From positions 1-64,000 of the forward strand of contig NZ_SLXK01000007.1 of assembly GCF_004341035.1 (NCBI RefSeq): 64,000 nucleotides of DNA, written 5' to 3'. Origin of the DNA: Scopulibacillus darangshiensis (lineage in GTDB: Bacteria > Bacillota > Bacilli > Bacillales > Sporolactobacillaceae). A program made the position numbers and the translations under genes. Below the pieces are notes generated by a model. It ran no database searches. It worked only from the letters and a program-made list of their open reading frames with translations, and was not told where the DNA came from. This document shows positions 51,105-60,201 of this stretch, piece by piece; within the stretch, counting starts at the first letter, position 1; every line of letters starts with the position of its first letter.

Positions 51105-52113
51105 ACGGATCGCTGCTTTTGGAGAAGTCATGATGAGGCTGCAAGTGCCAGGGTATGAGTCCTTGGCACAAAGCAGTACATTAAGGTATTCTTTCTCTGG
51201 TACAGGAGTGAATGTCACCTCAGCATTAGCGCAATTAGGGCATAAAGGCTACCTTGTATCTACTTTGCCAACGAATGCTATTGGTGATGCTGCCATGTCA
51301 TATATTCAGAAGCTAGGCATTATACCTTCATTCATTACTCGGAGCGGGGACAGCCTTGGCATGTACTTTTTGGAAAATGGTTTTGGCGTACGTCCGAGCC
51401 GAGTGACATATTGCAATCGTCAGGCAAGCAGCTTCAATACTGCACATGCGGAAGCATATAACTTTGAGGACATAGCTAGAGACATTGATATCGCCCATTT
51501 TTGCGGGATCACTCTTGCCATGAATGACAATGTTCGGAGCCAGATGAAGGCATTTGCGCATGCTGTTAAAAGAAACGGAGGCCAAGTCGTCTTTGATTGC
51601 AATTATCGCCCATCACTTTGGGGTGAAGACGGCTATACCAAGGCAAAACCGCATTATGAGGAAATGCTGGATTTAGCCGATATCGTCATGATGAATGAAA
51701 AGGATGCCCGATTTATCCTTGGCATGGAAACAACGAAAGAAGATCGTAAAGAACAGCTTATGGAGCTGATACCATTAGTTGCGGAAAAATATAATATCTC
51801 CGTAATAGCTGGTACACACCGTTCAATAGGCGGCAACAATACTCATTCATTGGTTGGCTTTCTTTTTAAGGATCGGTCATTTTCATTTTCAGAAAAGATG
51901 ACCTTTTCTGTCTTTGATAGAATAGGTGCAGGTGATGCCTATACAAGTGGTATAATATATGGGGAAACGAAAGGGTTTTCGCCAAATAAGACAGTTGCGT
52001 TTGCAGTAGCAGCAGGAATGCTGGCACATACCGTTTCAGGTGATACGCCAACATCCTCAGAAAACGACATCTTATTGGCGATGACAAATGAAGCAGGCGA
52101 TGTAGAAAGGTAG
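51097..52113 (+). CDS. PfkB-family sugar kinase
   Basis: About 338 residues of the ribokinase/PfkB fold, near KdgK-like kinases: FGEVMMRLQVPG at the N-terminus, FDCNYRPSLW, MMNEKDARFILG and the anion-hole motif DRIGAGDAYTSGIIYG with the catalytic Asp. In this operon it may phosphorylate the imported sugar acid at C6 or KDG. ATG 51097 overlaps the aldolase stop, which suggests translational coupling. Confidence 0.85.
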   Translation: MSKRIAAFGEVMMRLQVPGYESLAQSSTLRYSFSGTGVNVTSALAQLGHKGYLVSTLPTNAIGDAAMSYIQKLGIIPSFITRSGDSLGMYFLENGFGVRPSRVTYCNRQASSFNTAHAEAYNFEDIARDIDIAHFCGITLAMNDNVRSQMKAFAHAVKRNGGQVVFDCNYRPSLWGEDGYTKAKPHYEEMLDLADIVMMNEKDARFILGMETTKEDRKEQLMELIPLVAEKYNISVIAGTHRSIGGNNTHSLVGFLFKDRSFSFSEKMTFSVFDRIGAGDAYTSGIIYGETKGFSPNKTVAFAVAAGMLAHTVSGDTPTSSENDILLAMTNEAGDVER

Positions 52114-52122
52114 TGTGGTTTA

Positions 52123-52836
52123 ATGAACATTACCCGTAAAAAGGGACCGCTGTACTTGCAAATAAAGAACATCTTGAAGGACAGAATACTGCACGGAGCC
52201 TATACGATTGGAACGAACATACCTCCGGAACCTCAATTGGAAGAAGAGTTTGGCGTCAGTAAGGTGACAGTCCGCAATGCTATCAAGGAACTTGTTCAGG
52301 AAGGCTACCTTGAAAAGAGGAGCGGGAAGGGAACGAAAGTCATTCGGAATACATCGGCGTCAAAACTTTCTAAAGGAAAGCGTTTTACAGAAGTTCTTGT
52401 TGAAGAAGGCCATAAAATTCAAAAACAATTAATAAAGTTAGAGGTTATCTATAACCAAGTGGGTTCAAAGCTTTATCAATTATTTGGGGAGCATTGTCTT
52501 CGAGTGGAACGACTCTATCGTCTTGATGAGATGCCTTATATCCATTACACGCACTATTTAACTGAAAGAATGGAGGGGGCGGACCACGCCGATTTTAATT
52601 GCGGATCCTTATACGAATTAATTGAAGAGCAAAATATTTCTTTGGAGAAGTTTCGCGATCAGTTCGCTGTAGCTGCCGCACCTTCCTATGCGGCGGACAG
52701 ATTAGGTGTAAAAAGGGAAACCCCTTTACTCAAGCGATCACGCTATTCCTATGATGAACGGGGTGATTTGGTCGAGTACAGTGAAGGGTACTACAACACC
52801 GAATTGCAAGATTATATCGTTAATTATGATGTGTAA
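52123..52836 (+). CDS. GntR-family regulator (HutC/UTRA type)
   Basis: A 237-residue regulator. Residues 5-75 form the winged helix (LYLQIKNILKDRILHGAYTI, PPEPQLEEEFGVSKVTVRNA, GYLEKRSGKGTKVI), followed by a UTRA effector domain (LRVERLYRLDEMPYIHYTHYL ... LLKRSRYSYDERGDLVEYSE). It lies inside the operon, 9 bp after the kinase, and probably represses it through the dyad at 48049 until a sugar phosphate binds. Confidence 0.88.
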   Translation: MNITRKKGPLYLQIKNILKDRILHGAYTIGTNIPPEPQLEEEFGVSKVTVRNAIKELVQEGYLEKRSGKGTKVIRNTSASKLSKGKRFTEVLVEEGHKIQKQLIKLEVIYNQVGSKLYQLFGEHCLRVERLYRLDEMPYIHYTHYLTERMEGADHADFNCGSLYELIEEQNISLEKFRDQFAVAAAPSYAADRLGVKRETPLLKRSRYSYDERGDLVEYSEGYYNTELQDYIVNYDV

Positions 52837-52875
52837 GTAAAAAGGTTATCTCATTACATTCTGCCGCGGTTCCTT

Positions 52876-52889
52876 TGAAAGCGTTTACT
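52876..52889 (+). promoter_or_regulatory. Candidate cre site (CcpA) before the GntP gene
   Basis: TGAAAGCGTTTACT fits the cre consensus TGWNANCGNTNWCA with one mismatch at the last base. It would place the permease gene under carbon catabolite repression. Confidence 0.5.
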
Positions 52890-52916
52890 ACAAAATGGGA
52901 AAAGGGGAAATTGCAT

Positions 52917-54242
52917 ATGGACATATATCTATTAATCATCACATTGCTTGCGATTGTTATCGTTATTTTAGGGGTTTCATGGTGGCACTGGCATGCATTT
53001 ATTAGCTTAACCGTTGCCAGTTTGTTCTTAGCAATTATGTCTGGCTTATCTATGGATAAAATTGCTGGAGCCTTTGAAACAGGGGTTGGCAGTGTTTTAG
53101 GCCATTTAGTCGGTATTTTGGCGCTTGGGACGATCCTGGGGAAACTGATGTCAGAATCCGGTGCAGGTATGCAAGTAGCAGATTTTTTTGTGCGAAAATT
53201 TGGCGTTAAAAGATTGCCATGGGCGATGTTACTTTCTGGTTTTATTATTGGCATACCGGTTTTTTTCGAAGTAGGTATTGTAATCTTAATGCCTTTGGTT
53301 ATTTCAATTTATAAGACAACCAAACAAAATATATTATTAATCGCGCTGCCAGTCATTGCGGGGTTATCCATTGTACACGGTATTGTGCCGCCGCATCCTG
53401 GGGCGTTGACTGCCATAAGCATTTATCATGCTAATCTCGGCAAGGTTCTGCTTTATTCACTTATTATTGCCCTGCCAACAGCAATCATTGCGGGTCCAAT
53501 ATTTGCCAAATGGGTAAACAAACGTGTTATTCCTGAAGGTGAGCCGGAGTTAATTCGGCCAAATACATCAACCCAAAGTTTACCTAAAACAGGGGTATCA
53601 TTTTTGGTCATCTTATTACCGATTATTTTAATCTTGTTATCGGTTTTTGCGCCATATGCACCGCTGCCAGGCGGGTTGACTAAATTCTTTGTATTCATCG
53701 GCAGTCCTCTTGTTGCGCTTCTCATCTCTTGTTTTGCAGCATTCTACTTTCTCGGCTTTCGCCAGGGGATGGATAAAAAGCTCATTAAGAAGTTAACAGA
53801 TGACTGTTTGCTGCCGGTAGGTTCAATCATTTTAATCATCGGCGCTGGGGGCGGTTTCAAACAAATTCTCATTGACAGCGGCGTCGGTGACGCCATAGCC
53901 CAAATGTCCGAACATTTATCCCTGTCCCCAATTGTTCTGGCATTTGTGGTAGCTGGATTAATTCGGGTGGCGACGGGATCAGCGACAGTCGCACTGACAA
54001 CCGCGGCGGGTATTGTGTCGCCGGTTGTTGCCCATATGACAGGTGTGAACTTGGAATTGCTTGTTATTGCAACAGGGGCAGGCTCTCTTATGCTATCACA
54101 CGTCAATGACGCTGGTTTCTGGTTAGTAAAAGAATACATGGGATTAACTGTTAAAGAAACATTTAAAACGTGGACAGTATTGGAGACATTGCTTTCCTTT
54201 ATCGCCTTTGGTCTTGTTTTAGTAGTCGATATATTTATATAA
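52917..54242 (+). CDS. GntP-family gluconate-type permease
   Basis: About 441 residues and 12-14 helices of the GntP family. ALGTILGKLMSESGAGMQVA, FIIGIPVFFEVGIVILMPL, GIVPPHPGALTAI and IRVATGSATVALTTAAGIVS are family signatures. It imports gluconate-like sugar acids by proton symport. ATG 52917 behind AAAGGGG is chosen over an upstream frame start. As the last gene of the operon it should bring in the sugar amino acid or its acyl form. Confidence 0.9.
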   Translation: MDIYLLIITLLAIVIVILGVSWWHWHAFISLTVASLFLAIMSGLSMDKIAGAFETGVGSVLGHLVGILALGTILGKLMSESGAGMQVADFFVRKFGVKRLPWAMLLSGFIIGIPVFFEVGIVILMPLVISIYKTTKQNILLIALPVIAGLSIVHGIVPPHPGALTAISIYHANLGKVLLYSLIIALPTAIIAGPIFAKWVNKRVIPEGEPELIRPNTSTQSLPKTGVSFLVILLPIILILLSVFAPYAPLPGGLTKFFVFIGSPLVALLISCFAAFYFLGFRQGMDKKLIKKLTDDCLLPVGSIILIIGAGGGFKQILIDSGVGDAIAQMSEHLSLSPIVLAFVVAGLIRVATGSATVALTTAAGIVSPVVAHMTGVNLELLVIATGAGSLMLSHVNDAGFWLVKEYMGLTVKETFKTWTVLETLLSFIAFGLVLVVDIFI

Positions 54243-54251
54243 AATAAACTT

Positions 54252-54286
54252 AGGAGTACGGTGAATAGCGCACCGTACTCCTTTTT
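54252..54286 (+). terminator. Terminator of the dga-type operon
   Basis: AGGAGTACGGTG and CACCGTACTCCT form a perfect 12-bp stem with a 7-base loop, then TTTT. Confidence 0.85.
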
Positions 54287-54383
54287 GATATCTGACAGCA
54301 AATTTCAGCAATCCGGTGTGTTATTGTACCCCAAATTGAGCACATTATAGTTAATTGGACATAACAGGAAAGGTGAATTGGAT

Positions 54384-56090
54384 TTGAATAAATACATATT
54401 TTCGGAAAATGGAAAGCTCCAAACGGTTTTGCGGGGGCGTGATGTTTTGGCAAATCCCGTTTTAAATAAGGGGGTGGCTTTTAATAAAACAGAAAGGGAA
54501 GAGCTTGGTTTAAAGGGGCTGCTTCCACCAGCTGTTTTAACAATCGAGCAGCAAGTGAAACGTGCTTACAAGCAGTTCTGTTCACAACAGGATGATTTGG
54601 GAAAAAATGTTTACTTAACATCTTTGCAGGATAGGAATGAGGTGTTATTTTACCGGGTGTTATCTGAACATTTAGAGGAAATGCTGCCGATTATCTATAC
54701 CCCAGTAGTTGGGACAGCTATCCAAAAGTATAGCCACGGCTATCGCCGTCCGCATGGTGTCTATTTATCAATCGATGAACCTGATGGTATTGAAGACGCC
54801 TTTCAAAATTTTGGCGCTAAAGGAGAGAATATTGATCTCATTGTTGCCACAGATGGTGAAGCGATATTAGGAATCGGTGACTGGGGTGTAGGAGGCATTA
54901 ACATTTCGATTGGAAAACTCTCGGTCTATACTGCTGCGGGAATTAATCCAAGGCGAGTCATTCCAGTCATACTGGATGTTGGAACGAATCAAGAAAGACT
55001 TTTGAATGACCCGCTTTATATAGGAAATAAACATTCTCGTGTTCGTGGAAAACGTTATGATGAATTTATTGACCGCTATGTTCAGACTGTGACAAAGCTG
55101 TATCCCAAAACCTTGTTGCATTGGGAGGACTTTGCCACAGGAAATGCACGTCAGATTTTAAATACATATCGCAAAAAGATTTGTACGTTCAATGATGATA
55201 TACAAGGGACGGGGGCAGTTTCACTTGCAGCGGTATTAGCTGTTGTTAAAGCTTCAAAAGTGCCGCTTCGAGAGCACCGTGTTATTGTTTTTGGCGCAGG
55301 CACAGCGGGAGTAGGCATCGCTGAACAAGTACGTGATGCTATGGTTCGTGACGGCCTCCTAAAAGATGAGGCAAATCGCAAGTTTTGGTGTGTCGACCGG
55401 CAGGGATTGCTTCTCGATAATATGGAAGGGCTCCGCGATTTTCAAAAGGAATTTGCCAGGCCTGCAGCAGAAGTTAACAATTGGAAACGTTATGGAGATG
55501 GGATCGCTCTAGATCAGGTTGTTCGGCAAATCCACCCTACAATATTAATTGGCACATCAACGGTAGGCGGTGCTTTTACAGAAGATATCGTTAAAGAAAT
55601 GGCCGAGCATGTTGAAAGACCGGCTATTCTGCCCCTGTCTAATCCCACCCGCTTATCGGAGGCGAACCCTGAAGATTTAATCAGATGGACCGATGGCAAA
55701 GCACTTATTGCTACAGGGAGTCCGTTTGGGCCTGTCACATACAACAACACAACATATGTCATTGGGCAATCCAATAATGCTCTCATTTTCCCTGGCTTAG
55801 GACTTGGAACAATCGTGTCGCAAGCCAGACTTATGACAGACAGCATGTTTGCCGCAGCATCGGAAGCTGTGGCAAGTATGGTCAATATCACTGAATCAGG
55901 GGCATCGGTTTTACCGAAAGTTGAAGATCTCAGGGTTGTATCCGCTGCTGTCGCTGTAAGGGTCGTCGAAGCGGCCATTGACGAAGGTGTTGCGGAGAGA
56001 GAACCCAAAGATATTATTCAAGCCGTACAAGACGCGATGTGGCACCCCGTCTATCCCCAAATAGAAGCGGTGACCAAAGCCAAAAGGTAG
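54384..56090 (+). CDS. maeA: NAD-dependent malic enzyme (MaeA/SfcA type)
   Basis: About 568 residues, the large type of malic enzyme. N-terminal [20 protein letters not shown], then [16 protein letters not shown], the metal site [16 protein letters not shown] ... [17 protein letters not shown], the nucleotide fold [17 protein letters not shown], and [15 protein letters not shown]. It decarboxylates malate to pyruvate. Two TTG codons are possible; 54384 has the better distance to AAGGTGA. It precedes pyruvate oxidase by 45 bp with no terminator between, so one message carries a malate to acetate route. Confidence 0.92.
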   Translation: MNKYIFSENGKLQTVLRGRDVLANPVLNKGVAFNKTEREELGLKGLLPPAVLTIEQQVKRAYKQFCSQQDDLGKNVYLTSLQDRNEVLFYRVLSEHLEEMLPIIYTPVVGTAIQKYSHGYRRPHGVYLSIDEPDGIEDAFQNFGAKGENIDLIVATDGEAILGIGDWGVGGINISIGKLSVYTAAGINPRRVIPVILDVGTNQERLLNDPLYIGNKHSRVRGKRYDEFIDRYVQTVTKLYPKTLLHWEDFATGNARQILNTYRKKICTFNDDIQGTGAVSLAAVLAVVKASKVPLREHRVIVFGAGTAGVGIAEQVRDAMVRDGLLKDEANRKFWCVDRQGLLLDNMEGLRDFQKEFARPAAEVNNWKRYGDGIALDQVVRQIHPTILIGTSTVGGAFTEDIVKEMAEHVERPAILPLSNPTRLSEANPEDLIRWTDGKALIATGSPFGPVTYNNTTYVIGQSNNALIFPGLGLGTIVSQARLMTDSMFAAASEAVASMVNITESGASVLPKVEDLRVVSAAVAVRVVEAAIDEGVAEREPKDIIQAVQDAMWHPVYPQIEAVTKAKR

Positions 56091-56135
56091 GCTTATTGTG
56101 AGAATATCACAGGTACCCAAAAAGGAGAGAAAAAG

Positions 56136-57860
56136 ATGCGAAATACGATTTCTAATTCAATTATCAAAGCATTGCTGAACGCCGGCATTACGAGGATTTA
56201 TGGGATTGTAGGAGACTCTCTGAACGCTGTCCTTGATGCTGTCCGGCGCTCAGAAAAAATAGAGTGGATTCATGTTCGTCATGAAGAGGTTGCCGCGTTT
56301 GCCGCAGGTGCGGATGCTGAGGTAAGCGGGAGTATCGCAGTATGTGCAGGAAGCAGCGGCCCCGGCAATCTTCACCTTATAAATGGATTATACGATTGCC
56401 AGCGCAGCCGTATACCAGTGCTTGCGATCGCGGCGCAAATTCCAAGCGATGAGATTGGCAGCGGTTATTTTCAAGAAACAGATCCTGAGAAGCTTTTTCA
56501 GGACTGCAGTCATTACTGTGAGGTTGTAACGAGCTCTCACCAAATGCCGCGTGCTGTCACGATGGCTATGCAAAAAGCCGTTTCTGAAAATGGCGTCTCG
56601 GTACTCGTTCTGCCCGGCGATGTTGCCGCGCTGACAGATGAACATAGTGTTCCAGAACAGGTCATGCATGTCACAAGGCCGGTGGTTCGTCCATCTGATG
56701 CGGAGCTTAAGCGGTTAGCTGAATATTTGAACAAGGGCAAGCGAATTTCCTTATTGTGCGGTGCCGGCTGCGCCGGGGCGCATGAACCGCTTATGCAGCT
56801 TTGTGAAAAGCTGCAGGCGCCCATGGTTGTAGCGCTGCGGGGCAAGGAGTATTTAGAATATGATAATCCTTATTTTGCGGGTCTGAATGGACTTATTGGC
56901 TATTCCTCAGGTTATCATGCCATGATGGACTGTGATGTTCTATTAATGCTTGGCACAGACTTTCCGTACAGACAGTTTTATCCAGACGAGGCTGTTGTTC
57001 TGCAGGTGGACATTGAGCCGCAGCATCTTGGCCGCCGCACTGCACTTACTTATGGGGTATGCGGTGATATTAAGGATACGATCGAAACGCTATTGCCACT
57101 ATTAATTGAGGGACATGATTCAGGCCATTTGAAGAAAGCGAAGAAAAACTATCAGCATGTCAGAAAAGAGCTTGATGATCTTGCCATAGGCAAACCAGGA
57201 CGGAAACCAATCCATCCGCAATATCTGACAAAGGTCGTCAGCGACTTAGCCGCCGAGAACGCTATTTTCACATGTGATGTTGGTACGCCGACACTTTGGG
57301 CGGCGCGATATTTACAAATGAATGGCATGCGGCGGCTTCTGGGATCTTTTAATCATGGGACGATGGCCAACGCCATGCCGCAAGCAATTGGCGCTCAAGT
57401 CGCAAGGCCGAATGGCCAAGTCCTCGCACTGTCAGGGGATGGTGGCTTAACAATGTTAATGGGTGATTTATTGACTCTGAGGCAGCATCAATTGCCAGTT
57501 AAGGTCGTGGTGTTCAATAACAGTTCGCTAAGCTTTGTGGAATTGGAGATGAAAGCCGCCGGTTCTTTGGAAATTGGAACGGACCTCGATAATCCCAATT
57601 TCGCAACAGTCGCAGAAGCGATAGGCATCAAAGGCATTCGTGTCGAAGATCCCGCTGACCTCGAGAGCGCGGTGCGTGATTCATTCCAACATGATGGACC
57701 GGTTTTACTTGATGTTGTTGTCAACCGCCAAGAGCTGTCCTTGCCTCCAAAAATTACACTTGAGCAAGCAAACGGATTTAGCTTATGGATGCTAAAAGCC
57801 GTTCTGAACGGTCAAGGGAACGAATTGCTTAACCTTGCCAAAACCAACTTATTTCGATAA
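56136..57860 (+). CDS. poxB: Pyruvate oxidase (PoxB-type, TPP/FAD)
   Basis: A 574-residue thiamine-diphosphate enzyme. The catalytic Glu lies in HVRHEEVAAFAAGA, the FAD domain is in the middle, and the TPP motif is SGDGGLTMLMGDL ... VVVFNNSS. The C-terminal tail (SLPPKITLEQANGFSLWML) matches E. coli PoxB, whose tail mediates membrane lipid activation, rather than the acetyl-phosphate-forming POX of lactobacilli. It oxidises pyruvate to acetate and CO2, passing electrons to quinone. AAAGGAGAG precedes the ATG. It is the second gene after malic enzyme. Confidence 0.9.
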   Translation: MRNTISNSIIKALLNAGITRIYGIVGDSLNAVLDAVRRSEKIEWIHVRHEEVAAFAAGADAEVSGSIAVCAGSSGPGNLHLINGLYDCQRSRIPVLAIAAQIPSDEIGSGYFQETDPEKLFQDCSHYCEVVTSSHQMPRAVTMAMQKAVSENGVSVLVLPGDVAALTDEHSVPEQVMHVTRPVVRPSDAELKRLAEYLNKGKRISLLCGAGCAGAHEPLMQLCEKLQAPMVVALRGKEYLEYDNPYFAGLNGLIGYSSGYHAMMDCDVLLMLGTDFPYRQFYPDEAVVLQVDIEPQHLGRRTALTYGVCGDIKDTIETLLPLLIEGHDSGHLKKAKKNYQHVRKELDDLAIGKPGRKPIHPQYLTKVVSDLAAENAIFTCDVGTPTLWAARYLQMNGMRRLLGSFNHGTMANAMPQAIGAQVARPNGQVLALSGDGGLTMLMGDLLTLRQHQLPVKVVVFNNSSLSFVELEMKAAGSLEIGTDLDNPNFATVAEAIGIKGIRVEDPADLESAVRDSFQHDGPVLLDVVVNRQELSLPPKITLEQANGFSLWMLKAVLNGQGNELLNLAKTNLFR

Positions 57861-57912
57861 ATGGTCTGTTGTTTTATAAAGGAATATGTCAGTTGATAAG
57901 ATCAATCGACAT

Positions 57913-57926
57913 ATTTCCCGGGAAAT
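57913..57926. repeat. Second copy of the CCCGGG palindrome
   Basis: ATTTCCCGGGAAAT, preceded by CGACA as at 8803. It lies between poxB and the terminator. Confidence 0.55.
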
Positions 57927-57935
57927 TTGCAAATA

Positions 57936-57980
57936 AAAAGAGGAGTGCAGTAACTATTTGGTTACTGCACTCCCTTTTTA
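57936..57980. terminator. Bidirectional terminator between poxB and the amidase gene
   Basis: GGAGTGCAGTAAC and GTTACTGCACTCC form a perfect 13-bp stem with a 6-base loop, flanked by A-rich and T-rich tracts. Confidence 0.85.
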
Positions 57981-57989
57981 TTGTGAATG

Positions 57990-59906
57990 TTATTTCTTTT
58001 TATCCCTTACAACCTCAACATCGCTTTTCTTAACGAAAGCTGCGCGGTGGTTGAATGAAATTTGGTAATATTCTTCATTTCCTTCTACAACCTTATTGGT
58101 TTCAGGGGCATTATAAATTTTGGCATAGTAGTAGTCAGGTTGGATTGGCCCGGTTGCTGCATAGCGCTGTCCCGCTGGTATTGTATATTGTAATGGAGTA
58201 ACGTTCACGGCAGGGACTCCTGTTCCTTCGTAAGCAGCGGCCTCAGGATAGGCAGAACCATAGACGGGAATTGAATCTTTGCCATCTTTGGGTTGAATAA
58301 TTAATCCTTTTGAAGGCACAGCATTCTTACCGTGTGGATTATAGAACCATGCTTTTTGTCCAGCAAAATAAATCGCTGTCCATTTACCTTTCGAATCTGC
58401 TTTGTAAAAACTCTGACCGGTCATCGCTTTGTCGCCCCAGTCAGTAATATTTGTCGTACCAGGAGCGCCGTCCGAATGCAAAGCTTGATCGCTGAGCAGC
58501 GGAGCATCAAAGTCCGGTGCGGTCCGCAAGTACACAAAGTTAGCAGATTGCGGGTCTAATTCTTTGCCCCCGTACGTCAAGACAGGTTTGTTCGTGTGGA
58601 AATTCGGCTTTATTGTGACAATGTGACCTTTGTTCTTGCCATGCTGTGGATGAATAGGCGAGCCAAGAACATCGTAGAAGTGGGCCCAATCCCAATATGC
58701 CGCGGGATCCCAATGCATGCGGGACTGATTTGATGGACTTAAGCCGGGTACATTCTCATGACCCAATATATGAGCGCTGTCCATTGGAATATCAAATCGT
58801 TTCGCAAGGTATTTTACAAGCTTTGCAGAGGCATGATACATTTGCTCGCTGTACCATGAAGCGCCATCAACAGCAACCCCGCCATGTTCAATCCCGATCG
58901 AGTGGCTATTAAAATACCAGTTTCCTGCCTGCCACGCCACATCTCTCGGCCGTACCATCTCCGCAGTATGGCCGTCTGTGGAACGAATAACGTAATGGGC
59001 GCTGACGTAAGATTGGCCAAGGAATGTATTGACGCCGTCTTGATAGCTGCCTTCAATATCATGAATGATAATGTAATTGATATCCAGTCCGTCCTTTGGG
59101 CGGTTTGCGAGGTCATAGTTGCCATAGTTATAACTGCTGCTGGAAAACTGCTTGTAGGCGGCCGGAATATATTCACATTCAAGACCGTTAGGACAATCGA
59201 CACCGGCCTTTTTCGCATTTCTTAAGGGAATGTCTTTTGCGGTCTCCTTATTAGCTGTGACATTTTTTGCTTTAAGAACAACATGCTGGCCATTTGGTGT
59301 TGTCCTTTCCGCTCCCTTTTTAATTGTCTTATAGACTTGATCGGCAAAATCTTTGGCAACACTTGCGACATCTGACCCGCTGTATTTCACAACAGCCCCG
59401 TACCAGTCCGCTGCATGTGGTGAAAGGGAATCAGCGGTTTCACGTGCGTATTTGGCCAAGAGCGCTGCACCGCCCCGAATATTCTGAGCGGGATCAGTTT
59501 TAACCGTGTCAGATGAAATGCCTATGAGCTTTGCTGCCGTGTCAAGAGTGTGCATCTTAGGATCATCCGTTACAGTCCGTGTTATCCTCTCACCTTTTGC
59601 ACTGATTGCCGGCACCTTAGTAACTTGAGTCAAATGCATGACACCATATCCGCCCGATGTGCTCGGTTCGCCGTTGTGGCCGTCCCAACGTGTTTCATTG
59701 TAGGCAACAGACATCAACAATTCCAGAGGCACGCCGAATTCCTTAGCTGCTTTTTCAAAGCCTTTTTGCAGAGCATCCGAAGGCTTTCCGTGGCTAGTTG
59801 GGGTTTGCTGCTGTGCATACGCGAGATTAACCGGCATCACCATGAAAAGAACCACAACAATTGTTAATAGCCAAGGCCCCAAACGATTACGCTTACCAGT
59901 CACCAT
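57990..59906 (-). CDS. Secreted N-acetylmuramoyl-L-alanine amidase with N-terminal lysozyme-like domain
   Basis: A 638-residue exported enzyme. A signal peptide ends near YAQQ (residue 31). Residues about 45-195 resemble a lytic-transglycosylase fold (LLMSVAYNETRWDG with Glu71, GGYGVMHLT). An Amidase_2 domain follows at about 275-405: zinc ligands His282 (IIIHDIEG), His383 (ILGHENVPG) and Asp400 (HWDPAAYWDW), with Glu340 in SIGIEHGG. The C-terminal 200 residues hold SH3-like repeats. It cuts the amide link of peptidoglycan. This long architecture is more typical of actinobacterial amidases than of Bacillus autolysins, so transfer is possible. GAGGAGGAAG precedes the start. Confidence 0.83.
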   Translation of the reverse strand: MVTGKRNRLGPWLLTIVVVLFMVMPVNLAYAQQQTPTSHGKPSDALQKGFEKAAKEFGVPLELLMSVAYNETRWDGHNGEPSTSGGYGVMHLTQVTKVPAISAKGERITRTVTDDPKMHTLDTAAKLIGISSDTVKTDPAQNIRGGAALLAKYARETADSLSPHAADWYGAVVKYSGSDVASVAKDFADQVYKTIKKGAERTTPNGQHVVLKAKNVTANKETAKDIPLRNAKKAGVDCPNGLECEYIPAAYKQFSSSSYNYGNYDLANRPKDGLDINYIIIHDIEGSYQDGVNTFLGQSYVSAHYVIRSTDGHTAEMVRPRDVAWQAGNWYFNSHSIGIEHGGVAVDGASWYSEQMYHASAKLVKYLAKRFDIPMDSAHILGHENVPGLSPSNQSRMHWDPAAYWDWAHFYDVLGSPIHPQHGKNKGHIVTIKPNFHTNKPVLTYGGKELDPQSANFVYLRTAPDFDAPLLSDQALHSDGAPGTTNITDWGDKAMTGQSFYKADSKGKWTAIYFAGQKAWFYNPHGKNAVPSKGLIIQPKDGKDSIPVYGSAYPEAAAYEGTGVPAVNVTPLQYTIPAGQRYAATGPIQPDYYYAKIYNAPETNKVVEGNEEYYQISFNHRAAFVKKSDVEVVRDKKK

Positions 59907-60201
59907 GCTTTCTTCCTCCTCTTATCAGAATTTTCTAGAACAGTAAATCACCTAACGTTTCACCCTCGCTCTGCAAATGTCCTTTATTGTTACAAAAGAT
60001 AATTAGAAACGCCTAAAAGATTGATTTAAAAGTTTCAAAAATGACCTTTGATCCGATTCTTTAGGCCTTTTACAGATAGTTTAAAGGAGTATTTTGCTGT
60101 TTAGAAAAAATTAATAAACATTTTATAAAGATATTAGGGATATCAGTTACAATTACCTTATAATCAGGAAACAAACTGTTTGGTATAAAAGGAGACCAGC
60201 T

